Source of the DNA: Brevibacillus sp.
GTDB taxonomy: Bacteria > Bacillota > Bacilli > Brevibacillales > Brevibacillaceae
Length of the DNA: 64,000 bases
Assembly: GCA_017656235.1 (NCBI GenBank)
Contig: JACDOF010000013.1
Span: 1 to 64,000, forward strand
Reading direction: 5' to 3'
A program made the translations under genes and the position numbers. Below, piece by piece: positions 25,094 to 33,962 of the stretch. Numbering within the stretch: position 1 is the first letter of the stretch; each line of letters starts with the position of its first letter. Below the pieces are notes generated by a model, which was given only the letters and a program-made list of their open reading frames with translations, ran no database searches and had not been told where the DNA came from.

Positions 25094-26098
25094 GTGAAAC
25101 GAACCTTGTACATTTTTCAAAACGGAGAGCTGCGTCGTAAAGACAACAGTATTTACTTTGAGGCAGAGGAGCGAAAGCGTTACATTCCGGTGGAGGATAC
25201 CAACGATATTTACTTGTTTGGAGAGGTGGATGTAACGAAGAAGTTCCTGGAGTTTATTTCGCATAAGCACATCATCTTGCACTACTTTAACTATTACGGG
25301 GAGTATGTCGGATCGTTTTATCCGAGAGAACACTACAACGCTGGTCACGTCGTGTTAAAACAAGCGGAACACTATCTGAACCTTGAGCGACGGTTGGTTT
25401 TGGCCAGGACGTTCGTTCGTGGGGCAATCGCTCAAATGGGACAGGTTGTCAGGTATTACCGTTCGAGGGTGGAACAGAATCGCGAACGTTTGGATGAACT
25501 ACTGAGTAATTTGAAACAGATGCCGGAAAGTTTGAACGAAGTCGCCACCATTGAACAGTTGATGGCTGTGGAAGGACATGCCCGCGAACGGTATTATACT
25601 GCTTTTGATGTGATTTTGGCTCATCCTGACTTTCCGTTTGAAAAACGAAGCAAGCGTCCACCCTTGAATCGCTTAAACGCGTTGATCAGTTTTGGAAATG
25701 CGATCTGTTATACGATGGTCCTAAGTGAGATTTATAAAACGTATTTGGACCCGCGGATCGGCTACTTGCATGCTACCAACTTTCGCAGATTTTCGTTGAA
25801 TTTGGATGTGGCCGAAATCTTTAAGCCGATCATGGTTGATCGACTCATCTTTACCCTGATCAACAAGAAGATGATCACGAAAAAGGATTTTGATCAACAC
25901 ACGGATCGGATTCTTTTATCTGAATCAGGCAAAAGGAAGTTTATCGCCGAACTGGACAAGCGGATGAAAACCACCGTCAATCATCGGCATCTGGGGAAAT
26001 CAGTCTCCTATCGCCGTCTGATTCGGTTGGAGCTGTATAAGCTGCAGAAGCATGTGATGGGGGAGAAAGCGTACGAGCCGTATCAATCATTGTGGTAA
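25094..26098 (+). CDS. cas1: Cas1 integrase
   Basis: A 334-residue spacer integrase. Metal ligands are the Glu in MAVEGHARERYY, the His in YLHATNFRRFSLNLD and the acidic residue in DVAEIFKPIMVDR. The N-terminal beta domain begins LYIFQNGELRRKDNSIYF. The start is GTG, with GGGGAGGAG upstream. It forms the Cas1-Cas2 complex that inserts spacers next to the two leaders. Confidence 0.97.
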   Translation: MKRTLYIFQNGELRRKDNSIYFEAEERKRYIPVEDTNDIYLFGEVDVTKKFLEFISHKHIILHYFNYYGEYVGSFYPREHYNAGHVVLKQAEHYLNLERRLVLARTFVRGAIAQMGQVVRYYRSRVEQNRERLDELLSNLKQMPESLNEVATIEQLMAVEGHARERYYTAFDVILAHPDFPFEKRSKRPPLNRLNALISFGNAICYTMVLSEIYKTYLDPRIGYLHATNFRRFSLNLDVAEIFKPIMVDRLIFTLINKKMITKKDFDQHTDRILLSESGKRKFIAELDKRMKTTVNHRHLGKSVSYRRLIRLELYKLQKHVMGEKAYEPYQSLW

Positions 26099-26175
26099 TG
26101 GTCTGGCTTCCATGATAGAACAAGACTTATCTCGACTTTTACTCTTGCTAAGGAATGGAAGAGGCAGGTGGTAGG

Positions 26176-26439
26176 GTGTTCGTGATTTTAGTTTATGATT
26201 TTGCCGAAAAACGGGTAGGACGGGCTTTAAAAATCGCGAGGAAATACCTGCATTGGGTACAAAACTCGGTATTGGAAGGGGAAATATCGCAGGCCAACTA
26301 CGTGAAGTTGAAAACAGAGCTGAGCAAACTGATGGACCCGGAGGAAGATTCAATCATTTTTTATACATTTCGGACTCAAAAATACTCAAACCGGGAGACG
26401 TTGGGGCTTCAAAAAGGCGGAGATGAAAATATCCTGTAG
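26176..26439 (+). CDS. cas2: Cas2 adaptation protein
   Basis: An 87-residue ferredoxin-like protein beginning VFVILVYDFAEKRVGRAL, with the conserved Asp after the first strand, and containing YLHWVQNSVLEGEIS. The GTG at 26176 gives the family length and has AGGTGG just upstream; an ATG at 26155 adds seven non-conserved residues. It is the last cas gene, 22 bases before the leader hairpin of array 2. Confidence 0.93.
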   Translation: MFVILVYDFAEKRVGRALKIARKYLHWVQNSVLEGEISQANYVKLKTELSKLMDPEEDSIIFYTFRTQKYSNRETLGLQKGGDENIL

Positions 26440-26460
26440 GTGTTTCAGAAGGAGTTAAAC

Positions 26461-26627
26461 TGTCGTCGACCTCCAGTAGAGTAGAAAACCTTGGGGATCG
26501 ACGACAATTTGTTTTTTCTCAGAATGCTTGCGGGATAAGGGATTGGCGGTTTTGGTGGAAACATATGGCGTTTTTGTAGGAGATGGTGTATTGTTAAAAG
26601 AAAGCTGGTGTATTAAGGTTTTTTGGG
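26461..26627 (+). promoter_or_regulatory. Leader of CRISPR array 2
   Basis: It shares several blocks with leader 1. TGTCGTCGA (26461-26469) and TCGACGACA (26498-26506) form the same inverted repeat, again followed by a T run, and its end is 121 bases from the first repeat (120 in leader 1). AAAAGAAAGCTG and GGTTTTTTGGG stand directly before the array. The conservation marks the bases needed for spacer acquisition or transcription. Confidence 0.7.
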
Positions 26628-28887
26628 GTTTTGATCGTACCTATAAGGAATTGAAATCTGTTTTGTGAAATCTGCCCGCGCGATGACGACCATGTGTTTT
26701 GATCGTACCTATAAGGAATTGAAATACAACATACCGTGCGTTTTGTGCGATCGAGCGCTCCGTTTTGATCGTACCTATAAGGAATTGAAATTTTTCCATG
26801 ACAGGTGTTTCTGATCGGGTGGAGACAGGTTTTGATCGTACCTATAAGGAATTGAAATCCTTCTGAAAAAACTTTTTCATGAAAATTCCTCCTTACTGTT
26901 TTGATCGTACCTATAAGGAATTGAAATAGGGCGTCCGGGTTGTTGAGCAGCCCGAAGAGCTGAGTTTTGATCGTACCTATAAGGAATTGAAATTTATTCT
27001 GACGATAGGATGAACGAAGATTTGCCAACTGGGTTTTGATCGTACCTATAAGGAATTGAAATTTTCGTGATAGGCATACAGTTCTGACTCTATGTGCTGA
27101 AAGTTTTGATCGTACCTATAAGGAATTGAAATCATTCCGGATGAGTTGTTGCAGGATGAGCGGGGGATCGTTTTGATCGTACCTATAAGGAATTGAAACA
27201 TATTTCTAGCTCTTGCCATCGCTCATCTTCCCTCCCGTTTTGATCGTACCTATAAGGAATTGAAACTGACCAAAGATGATGAACATATCTATAAGGCCAC
27301 TCTTGGTTTTGATCGTACCTATAAGGAATTGAAACACGTTGGTTTCGAGCCAGGCGCCCCATTCGCCGTGTGGTGTTTTGATCGTACCTATAAGGAATTG
27401 AAACCGAGATACCGCACCACGTCGAGAATCGAGTCGATGTTCGTTTTGATCGTACCTATAAGGAATTGAAACTCGGGGTGCTCGACGATGAGGTGTACGT
27501 GATTGAGAACCGGTTTTGATCGTACCTATAAGGAATTGAAACGAGCAGTTGTCCGTGAGGAATTGAAACGCCGGAGAAAGGTTTTGATCGTACCTATAAG
27601 GAATTGAAACAGTAAATGATTCTTCTAGCCCAACCGGGCTTTTCTTGTTTTGATCGTACCTATAAGGAATTGAAACAATCATCTCCCTCTTCACACCATG
27701 TGACGTGGAACATTGTTTTGATCGTACCTATAAGGAATTGAAACCCGTTACAATGTGAAACACGCCCGGTGAGAAACGGCTTGCGTTTTGATCGTACCTA
27801 TAAGGAATTGAAACACGATATTGAGAAAGGCGTGGTCAAACGTCCGAATCTTTCAGTTTTGATCGTACCTATAAGGAATTGAAACTTGTTCAAGCTGATA
27901 CCCCCCCTCTCTATTCTGTACTGTTTTGATCGTACCTATAAGGAATTGAAACCCCGTTGAATGGTCACTTTTTATCACCGCCTCGGTACGTTTTGATCGT
28001 ACCTATAAGGAATTGAAACCATTCTCATACACAATGGCCGCCTGCGTTTTTTGTGTGGGTTTTGATCGTACCTATAAGGAATTGAAACTACTCCCAAATC
28101 TCTAAAGTACGATGCGATGTTTTGTTTTGATCGTACCTATAAGGAATTGAAACACCATCTCCATCCCCATCATGATCGCCGGCATGTCCTGTTTTGATCG
28201 CACCTATAAGGAATTGAAACGCGTGTTTCTCTACTCATCCCCTTCCTCCCCCCCTGTTTTGATCGTACCTATAAGGAATTGAAACGATTTGTACAAGCAC
28301 TATTTCGCGTTTGATCCAACGTTTTGATCGTACCTATAAGGAATTGAAAGACGCGAAGGTGGCAGAGTGTTTGGGGTGGACACACAGTTTTGATCGTACC
28401 TATAAGGAATTGAAAGCCAGTTTTAAGATGTTTTCCTTTGAATACTCAAAGTGGTTTTGATCGTACCTATAAGGAATTGAAATGGAGCTGGCTCCCATTC
28501 GCCCATGTCTTCTGTCTGGTTTTGATCGTACCTATAAGGAATTGAAATGTAATAGTTGGTTCCCAGTCTCCTATGTCTTCTGTGTGCGTTTTGATCGTAC
28601 CTATAAGGAATTGAAACGATGATGGCTCGATTGCTATCGAGGATCCCATCCCGTATGTTTTGATCGTACCTATAAGGAATTGAAACCCCAGAATCTTCGG
28701 ACATATGCCACGGGTCATGAGATGTTTAGTTTGTACCTATGAGGAATTGAAACTTTGCTCCAACAGGAAAGGCAAGTAAGCGGATGAGTGGTTTAGTTTG
28801 TACCTATGAGGGATTGAAACATCTCCAGCTCACACCTAATAATCTGATTCGCCCTTTGTTTTGATCGTACCCATAAGAAATTGCCCC
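26628..28887 (+). CRISPR. Type I-B CRISPR array 2 (34 repeats, 33 spacers)
   Basis: The 30-base repeat starts GTTTTGATCGTACC and continues TATAAGGAATTGAAA plus a last base that varies: T in repeats 1-8, C in 9-25, G in 26-27, T in 28-29, then C. Repeat 24 has one inner change. The last three repeats (28724, 28791 and 28858) are diverged. Two of them read GTTTAGTTTGTACCTATGAG, like the array 1 type, and the final one ends AAGAAATTGCCCC. Spacers are 35-41 bases long. Transcription is on the plus strand, away from cas2. Confidence 0.97.
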
Positions 28888-28972
28888 TCCACTTCTCCCC
28901 ATTCCCCTCCTCACAAAATAGGCGCTCCCTTTCGCCCGCCCGACAATAAGATTGAATAGGGGCATTTACACT

Positions 28973-30169
28973 ATGATGAAGTCGGGTGAAAGCATGGAAA
29001 ATGTTTTAGGAGTCATGACCAATCGGCTGACCAACCGCGATTTGTTTCGGGCGTTTCATGCGGTCGCGACGGAAGAGGGATTTGATGATCTGCTGATCTT
29101 TACGCCGGACGGGGTGGATGTCAAGCGCAAGCGCATCAGCGGCTATACGGTTCGCAACGGCGAATTGGTCAAAAAAGTGGCCGGTTACCCCGCGATCTCC
29201 TATGACATCGGGTACTACAGCCACCCCCGGACAGTGGCCCAGGTACGCAAGATCAAGCAGTCTCCGGCCATTCCGTTTATCAACTACGGCTTGGGCAACA
29301 AGTGGACAATTCACAGAAAGTTGTCGATGTTCAGCGAACTGCGCCCTCACCTTATCCCAACCGTGCCGATCCGTGACACGCGACATGTCAGGCAGCTGCT
29401 GGAGAAGTACGGCACGCTGATGCTCAAACCGATCAACGGCAAAAAGGGGAAGGGAATCGTCCGCTTGAGCAAACTGGGCGGTGGATACCTGCTGGAGAAG
29501 GAAGTGCAAAAGATAGCGGTTCCCACGGCGGCCCAACTGTCCCGGAGAGTAGGCAGCCTGCTCGGCAAAGGCAAGTACATCGGTCAAAAATGGATCGACA
29601 TCCACAACCGGGAAGGCATCCCATTCGACATCCGCTCGCTTGTGCAGAAAAACAGGCAGGGGGAGTGGCGGTTGGTGGGAATGGCCGTACGGCAGGGAGA
29701 AAAGGGGAAAGTCACGTCCAACCTGATGGACGGAGGGACGCCCTATTCCGTACTGCCGTATCTGCAAAATCTGTTCGGTAAAAAACAAAGCCGCCTGTTG
29801 TACGAGCAATTGGTGAAACTGTCGCTTGCTATCCCTCCTTGTCTGGAACTGGCTTATCAACGGCCGCAGGCCGATCTGGGAATTGATCTGGCCATCGACA
29901 AAGCAGGCCATCTTTACATTATTGAAGTGAACATCAAGCCGGGAAAGCTTCCCTTAAAAGACGTGATTGGCCTGGAAAAGCGGGAAGACGTCATACGTCT
30001 GCCGGTGCAGTATGCCGGTTACTGCCTGCGAAGGGGAAGCAGGGGCACATCGCCAATCGCGATACCCGCATCGGGAGTGCCGGCTGCCAAAGACGAACTG
30101 CCTTCCATCGAGGAATCTGCATACCGAGATGGGGAGATGGCAAGAAAAACGAAGAAAAGAAGAGTCTGA
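28973..30169 (+). CDS. YheC/YheD-family ATP-grasp protein (spore coat-associated)
   Basis: A 398-residue protein. Residues about 85-345 form an ATP-grasp fold: FINYGLGNKWTIHRKLS, LMLKPINGKKGKGIVRLSK, QKWIDIHNREGIPFDIRSLVQK, GMAVRQGEKGKVTSNLMDGG and DLAIDKAGHLYIIEVNIKPGK. This is the YheC/YheD pattern of spore-forming Bacillales, linked with the spore coat; the ligated substrate is unknown. The C-terminal 50 residues are low complexity and basic (ARKTKKRRV). The ATG at 28973 was chosen for AGGGG ten bases upstream; ATGs at 28976 and 28994 are possible. Confidence 0.82.
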   Translation: MMKSGESMENVLGVMTNRLTNRDLFRAFHAVATEEGFDDLLIFTPDGVDVKRKRISGYTVRNGELVKKVAGYPAISYDIGYYSHPRTVAQVRKIKQSPAIPFINYGLGNKWTIHRKLSMFSELRPHLIPTVPIRDTRHVRQLLEKYGTLMLKPINGKKGKGIVRLSKLGGGYLLEKEVQKIAVPTAAQLSRRVGSLLGKGKYIGQKWIDIHNREGIPFDIRSLVQKNRQGEWRLVGMAVRQGEKGKVTSNLMDGGTPYSVLPYLQNLFGKKQSRLLYEQLVKLSLAIPPCLELAYQRPQADLGIDLAIDKAGHLYIIEVNIKPGKLPLKDVIGLEKREDVIRLPVQYAGYCLRRGSRGTSPIAIPASGVPAAKDELPSIEESAYRDGEMARKTKKRRV

Positions 30170-30180
30170 ATGGTACTGTT

Positions 30181-30220
30181 CAGCCGCTTGCGATGCCTGC
30201 AAGCGGCTGTTGATGTTTTA
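30181..30220 (+). terminator. Stem-loop after the YheC/D gene
   Basis: CAGCCGCTTGC (30181-30191) and GCAAGCGGCTG (30199-30209) are a perfect 11-bp inverted repeat with a 7-base loop, followed by a short T-rich stretch. Confidence 0.65.
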
Positions 30221-30376
30221 AGGGGCATCCGTGTGCGCACGGATGGACATTGAGGGATAAGGGGGGGCACAGTCTCGCATACTAACACAAGATGCGGACA
30301 CGGATTCCGATATGAGGTGGCCCGGCACAATTGCCAATCGTAGTGATTCCAGTCGATCATGAGAGGGAGGGAACGT

Positions 30377-31288
30377 ATGAACATGAGGCAGAAATGGTTG
30401 GCCGCCCTGACTGCCGCCGTGCTGCTGGTTGGCGGCTGCAGCGGAAACAATGCGGGTCAGGACGCACAGCAGGCACAAAGGCAGGAGGAAAGAAACGAGC
30501 AGGCGCTGACGGCCAAGCGATCAGAAGGTCAGACGGCCCAAAGGCGAACCCCCAACCTGGCGGGCGGCAAGGAATCCAAGGTAAGGGAACCGCATCCGAT
30601 GACACTTGCCGAGTTACATATGCACTATCCAACCACCTTTCGCTTAAATGGACCGTTGGATAAGCGGCAGGTGTCGCTTACCTTCGACGATGGGCCGGAT
30701 ACGGTGTTTACGCCAAAAGTGTTGGATGTGCTGAAACAGCACAACGTGAAAGCCACCTTTTTTCTGATAGGCAACCGGATCGAAGCGCACCCCGAGATCG
30801 TGAAACGCATCATTCGGGAAGGGCATGAGGTGGGGAACCATTCGTACAGCCATCCCAACCTCCCCAAGCTTAAGCCGAACCAGTTTCACGCCGAGGTTTT
30901 GCGGACACAGGATTTGATCGCCCGCCACAGCGGGTACCGCCCCAAGTTTATCCGTCCGCCGTATGGAGCGATTAACGAAGAGCAGGTCAAGTGGCTGGCC
31001 AGCCAGGGGTTTACCATGGTCAATTGGAACGTCGATTCACTTGACTGGAAAGGGTTAACCGCCGATCAAGTAGCGGACAACGTGTTGAGCAATATTCGTC
31101 ATGGTTCGATTATCCTGCAGCACAGCGCGGGTGGACATGGCGAGGACTTGAGCGGTTCCGTGCAGGCGCTGCCAAAGATCATCAAGAAGCTGAAAGAGGA
31201 CGGGGTGTCGTTCGTAACCGTCTCGGAACTGCTGCAGCTGCCGAAAGGGTTTAAAGGAGCGGGGACAAAAACCGCTCCGGTGAAATGA
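30377..31288 (+). CDS. Polysaccharide deacetylase lipoprotein (NodB domain)
   Basis: A 303-residue carbohydrate esterase family 4 protein. The signal peptide ends in the lipobox LVGGC, so it is anchored outside the membrane. A Gln/Arg-rich linker leads to the NodB domain with SLTFDDGPD (catalytic base and metal Asp), GNHSYSHPNL (metal His pair), RPPYGA, VNWNVDSLDWKG and ILQHSAGGH. It should remove acetyl groups from peptidoglycan or another cell-surface glycan. GAGGGAGGG precedes the ATG at 30377. Confidence 0.92.
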   Translation: MNMRQKWLAALTAAVLLVGGCSGNNAGQDAQQAQRQEERNEQALTAKRSEGQTAQRRTPNLAGGKESKVREPHPMTLAELHMHYPTTFRLNGPLDKRQVSLTFDDGPDTVFTPKVLDVLKQHNVKATFFLIGNRIEAHPEIVKRIIREGHEVGNHSYSHPNLPKLKPNQFHAEVLRTQDLIARHSGYRPKFIRPPYGAINEEQVKWLASQGFTMVNWNVDSLDWKGLTADQVADNVLSNIRHGSIILQHSAGGHGEDLSGSVQALPKIIKKLKEDGVSFVTVSELLQLPKGFKGAGTKTAPVK

Positions 31289-31309
31289 CGCAAACCTGTT
31301 TCGCAATAA

Positions 31310-31353
31310 CCCGCTGTTTGTGGAGAACGGTCGTCCAAACAGCGGGCTTTTTT
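31310..31353 (+). terminator. Intrinsic terminator
   Basis: CCCGCTGTTTG (31310-31320) pairs perfectly with CAAACAGCGGG (31336-31346), followed by a T run. It ends the deacetylase transcript. Confidence 0.8.
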
Positions 31354-31394
31354 ATCTGGGTGCTTTCTCCGGGTGCTTTCGTTGACGGCGGCAC

Positions 31395-32306
31395 TCAACG
31401 GACGGACGGTACTGACTTGATGCTCCGCCGCCATTCCTGCCAGTCTTTGAGGTTGATCAGCACGACCCCGGAGATAACCAGCAGCGTCCCCAACACGCTG
31501 ACCGGATCAATCGGTTCGCCCAATGCCCACCACCCAACGATCAGCGCGATGACAGGCGATACGTACAGCCAGGTGGAAGGGAACAGCGGATTGGTCCGGT
31601 TTACCAGCCAGTAGTAGATTCCGGAAGCGACAATGGAACCGAAGACAATCAGGTACATCAGCGAGCCGATGGCTTGGGCGGCGGCAACCGATGCGGGCGC
31701 TGGTTCAAACAGCAGTGAAACCAGCAGCAGGCCAAGGCCGCCAAAAAACATCTGAAAGCCGTTGACCGAAAGCGGCGACAAACCGTCGGAGAGCAGCTGT
31801 TTGGAAACGAGTGCTCCCCACGCGTAAGCGATTTCCGACAGCAGAATGACAGCCGCCGATACGAACCACTCGGCGGATGCACCCCACTCCAGATTGGGCA
31901 GGACGACCAGAAACAGCCCCAGAATTGCCACCGCAAGCCCCCACTGCTGAGAGGGAACGGGCCGTTTCCGTTCGAGCAGCAAACCAAGCACGACGACATG
32001 GACCGGACCGGTTGCGCTCAACAGTGCGGCGGTTCCGGAGGAGATGTGCTGTTCCCCCCAGTAAAGTGCGGCAAATGGCAGAAAAGTCATGCACATTCCG
32101 ACGCGCAACAGACCAAAGCAAGCGTTTTTGCGGGCAGGCAGGGCACGCTTGCACAACAGGAGATAGCCGATGATCAGCATACCGGCAGTCGCAAAGCGGA
32201 GGCCGGCGGACCAAAAGGGAGGAAGCCCCGCGACAAGCCCCACTTTAATGGCCATAAACGTGGTGCCGTAAATGAAACACATCAGCAGGTAAGCGTAAAT
32301 TGTCAT
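31395..32306 (-). CDS. EamA/DMT-family transporter
   Basis: A 303-residue protein with ten predicted membrane helices in two EamA repeats, beginning MTIYAYLLMCFIYGTTFMAIKVGL. It contains FLPFAALYWGEQHISSGTAALLSATGPV in repeat one and FGSIVASGIYYWLVNRTNPL / SPVIALIVGWWALGE in repeat two. Relatives export amino acids or metabolites. It is divergent from the MocR regulator at 32417, its probable controller. GAGGAGCG lies about nine bases before the ATG at 32306. Confidence 0.88.
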   Translation of the reverse strand: MTIYAYLLMCFIYGTTFMAIKVGLVAGLPPFWSAGLRFATAGMLIIGYLLLCKRALPARKNACFGLLRVGMCMTFLPFAALYWGEQHISSGTAALLSATGPVHVVVLGLLLERKRPVPSQQWGLAVAILGLFLVVLPNLEWGASAEWFVSAAVILLSEIAYAWGALVSKQLLSDGLSPLSVNGFQMFFGGLGLLLVSLLFEPAPASVAAAQAIGSLMYLIVFGSIVASGIYYWLVNRTNPLFPSTWLYVSPVIALIVGWWALGEPIDPVSVLGTLLVISGVVLINLKDWQEWRRSIKSVPSVR

Positions 32307-32327
32307 TCGCACATCGCTCCTCACCCG

Positions 32328-32409
32328 AAAGGTGTTATAATCTGTTTAGCCAAAATTTAGCGGAAAATAGTCCATAACAGTCAAGGTGAGAATATAACAC
32401 TAAAGGTGT
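32328..32409. promoter_or_regulatory. Operator region between transporter and MocR regulator genes
   Basis: AAAGGTGT occurs twice in the same direction (32328-32335 and 32402-32409), and GTGTTATA (32332-32339) is the inverted copy of TATAACAC (32393-32400). TATAAC on the minus strand is a possible -10 for the transporter. Repeats of this kind in a divergent region are typical binding sites of MocR regulators. Confidence 0.5.
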
Positions 32410-32416
32410 GGTAGCT

Positions 32417-33907
32417 GTGCAAATCAACCTCAATCGTCAATCAGGAGTGCCGCTGGTCAGACAGCTGTATCAGGAAATGGCTGACCGGATTCGTTCCGGC
32501 CTGCTGGAAGAGGGCGCGCCTTTGCCTTCTATCCGTCATCTCTCCCGACAGGCCAACGTGAGCTTCATGACCGTGGTGCAAGCCTATGAACTGCTGGAAC
32601 AGGAAGGGCTGATCACGCGGGTACAGGGGAAGGGCACTTACGTAAGGAGGACAAACCGAAGAGATGGAACGGTAGAGCGAAAAGATTCCGGATACGATTG
32701 GCAGCATACCATCGCCGACTACCTGCCGCGGGCTCAATTCTGGCGACAGCTTCAGCAAAATACGCTGCCCGATACGGAAATCTCATTCTCGCTGATCTCA
32801 CTGTCTCCCGATCTGGTACTCCAGCTCGATTGGGCGAAGATGATGCAGCGGATTGTGGCCGACGATCCGGCCGTCTTGTTCTCCTATGGTCCGGTACAGG
32901 GGGATGCAGTCCTGCGGGAGGCGGCGGCAGTCTATCTGCGATCGTTTGGCCTTGCGCTCCGGCCGGAAGAGATGATCGTGATGAACGGAGCGCAGCAGGG
33001 CATTGATCAGGTGGCTCGTTGTTTTGTAGGACCGGGGGACACCGTGGTGACCGAAGCTCCGACGTACAGCGCAGCCATCGATGTTTTTCGCGGACGGGGA
33101 GCGCTGGTGCGGAGCGTCCCGGTCGACGAAGAGGGGATGCGCGTTGACCTGCTGGCTGCCATGTTTGACGACAAGCCTCCCAAACTGATCTATACCGTTC
33201 CCACCTACCACAACCCGACTGGAACGGTGATGAGCGCCCGGCGGCGTGCCCAGCTGTTGGAGCTGGCGGAAAGCTGCCGCTGCCTGATCCTCGAAGATGA
33301 CCCCTGGAGCGAAATCTGTTTTGGCAGCAAGCCGCCCGCTCCGATAAAAAGTATGGATCGGCATGGACATGTGATCTACTTGAAAAGTTTCAGCAAATTC
33401 CTGGCACCCGGCTGCCGGGTGGCGATCCTGGCCGCAACCGGCACCATTCTCAACCGGCTGGCTGCGGCCAAAGCGCTGACCGATCTGGGCAGTCCGCTTC
33501 TGACTCAGCGGGTGGTAGCGGCATGTTTGACGTCTCCGTTGATGAACAGGTACCTCAGGCAGCTTCAAACAGAGCTGCGCAAGCGCCGGGACCGCGTGTT
33601 GACCCTGCTTCAACGGCACGCTTCCAACAAGGTACGCTGGACGGTGCCGCAGGGCGGTTTTTTTCTCTGGCTGACCATGCCTGACCGGATCTCCGCCGAC
33701 GAATTGTTGATTGCAGCCAGACAGCGGCAGATTGACTTTCTGCCCGGTTCTGTCTGCTATCCGGGCGAGCCGGAAGCCAACCATCTGCGAATCTGCTTCT
33801 CCAATGCGGAGGAAGCCAAACTGGATGAGGGAATCAGCCGTTTGTGCGACCTGATTGACGAGTCAATGGAAAGAGCGCCGCATGCCGTCAGGCCACCGGT
33901 GATGTAG
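32417..33907 (+). CDS. MocR-family regulator (GntR helix-turn-helix fused to aminotransferase)
   Basis: A 496-residue fusion. Residues about 5-72 are a GntR winged helix (LVRQLYQEMADRIRSG, PSIRHLSRQANVSFMTVVQAYELLEQEGLI). The rest is a fold-type I aminotransferase domain with the PLP-binding Lys in YLKSFSKFLAPGCR, VPTYHNPTG and LEDDPWSE. MocR proteins use PLP or PLP-amino acid adducts as signals. It probably controls the divergent EamA exporter and itself. The GTG at 32417 has AAGGTG eight bases upstream; a GTG at 32408 is less well placed. Confidence 0.92.
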   Translation: MQINLNRQSGVPLVRQLYQEMADRIRSGLLEEGAPLPSIRHLSRQANVSFMTVVQAYELLEQEGLITRVQGKGTYVRRTNRRDGTVERKDSGYDWQHTIADYLPRAQFWRQLQQNTLPDTEISFSLISLSPDLVLQLDWAKMMQRIVADDPAVLFSYGPVQGDAVLREAAAVYLRSFGLALRPEEMIVMNGAQQGIDQVARCFVGPGDTVVTEAPTYSAAIDVFRGRGALVRSVPVDEEGMRVDLLAAMFDDKPPKLIYTVPTYHNPTGTVMSARRRAQLLELAESCRCLILEDDPWSEICFGSKPPAPIKSMDRHGHVIYLKSFSKFLAPGCRVAILAATGTILNRLAAAKALTDLGSPLLTQRVVAACLTSPLMNRYLRQLQTELRKRRDRVLTLLQRHASNKVRWTVPQGGFFLWLTMPDRISADELLIAARQRQIDFLPGSVCYPGEPEANHLRICFSNAEEAKLDEGISRLCDLIDESMERAPHAVRPPVM

Positions 33908-33917
33908 ATGTTTTCAG

Positions 33918-33962
33918 GCGGGGGTTATACCTTTGCTTGGGGGTTACACCCCCGCTTCTTTT
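33918..33962. terminator. Terminator between convergent genes
   Basis: GCGGGGGT (33918-33925) and ACCCCCGC (33948-33955) pair, followed by TTCTTTT on the plus strand. It serves the MocR gene and overlaps the end of the DinB-like gene. Confidence 0.6.

Noticed and set aside
26594-28718. Minus-strand open frames through CRISPR array 2 (and array 1) with a repeated FQFLIGTIKT-like peptide
   Set aside because: They are translations of the CRISPR repeat on the opposite strand; the periodicity is that of the repeats and there is no ribosome site.
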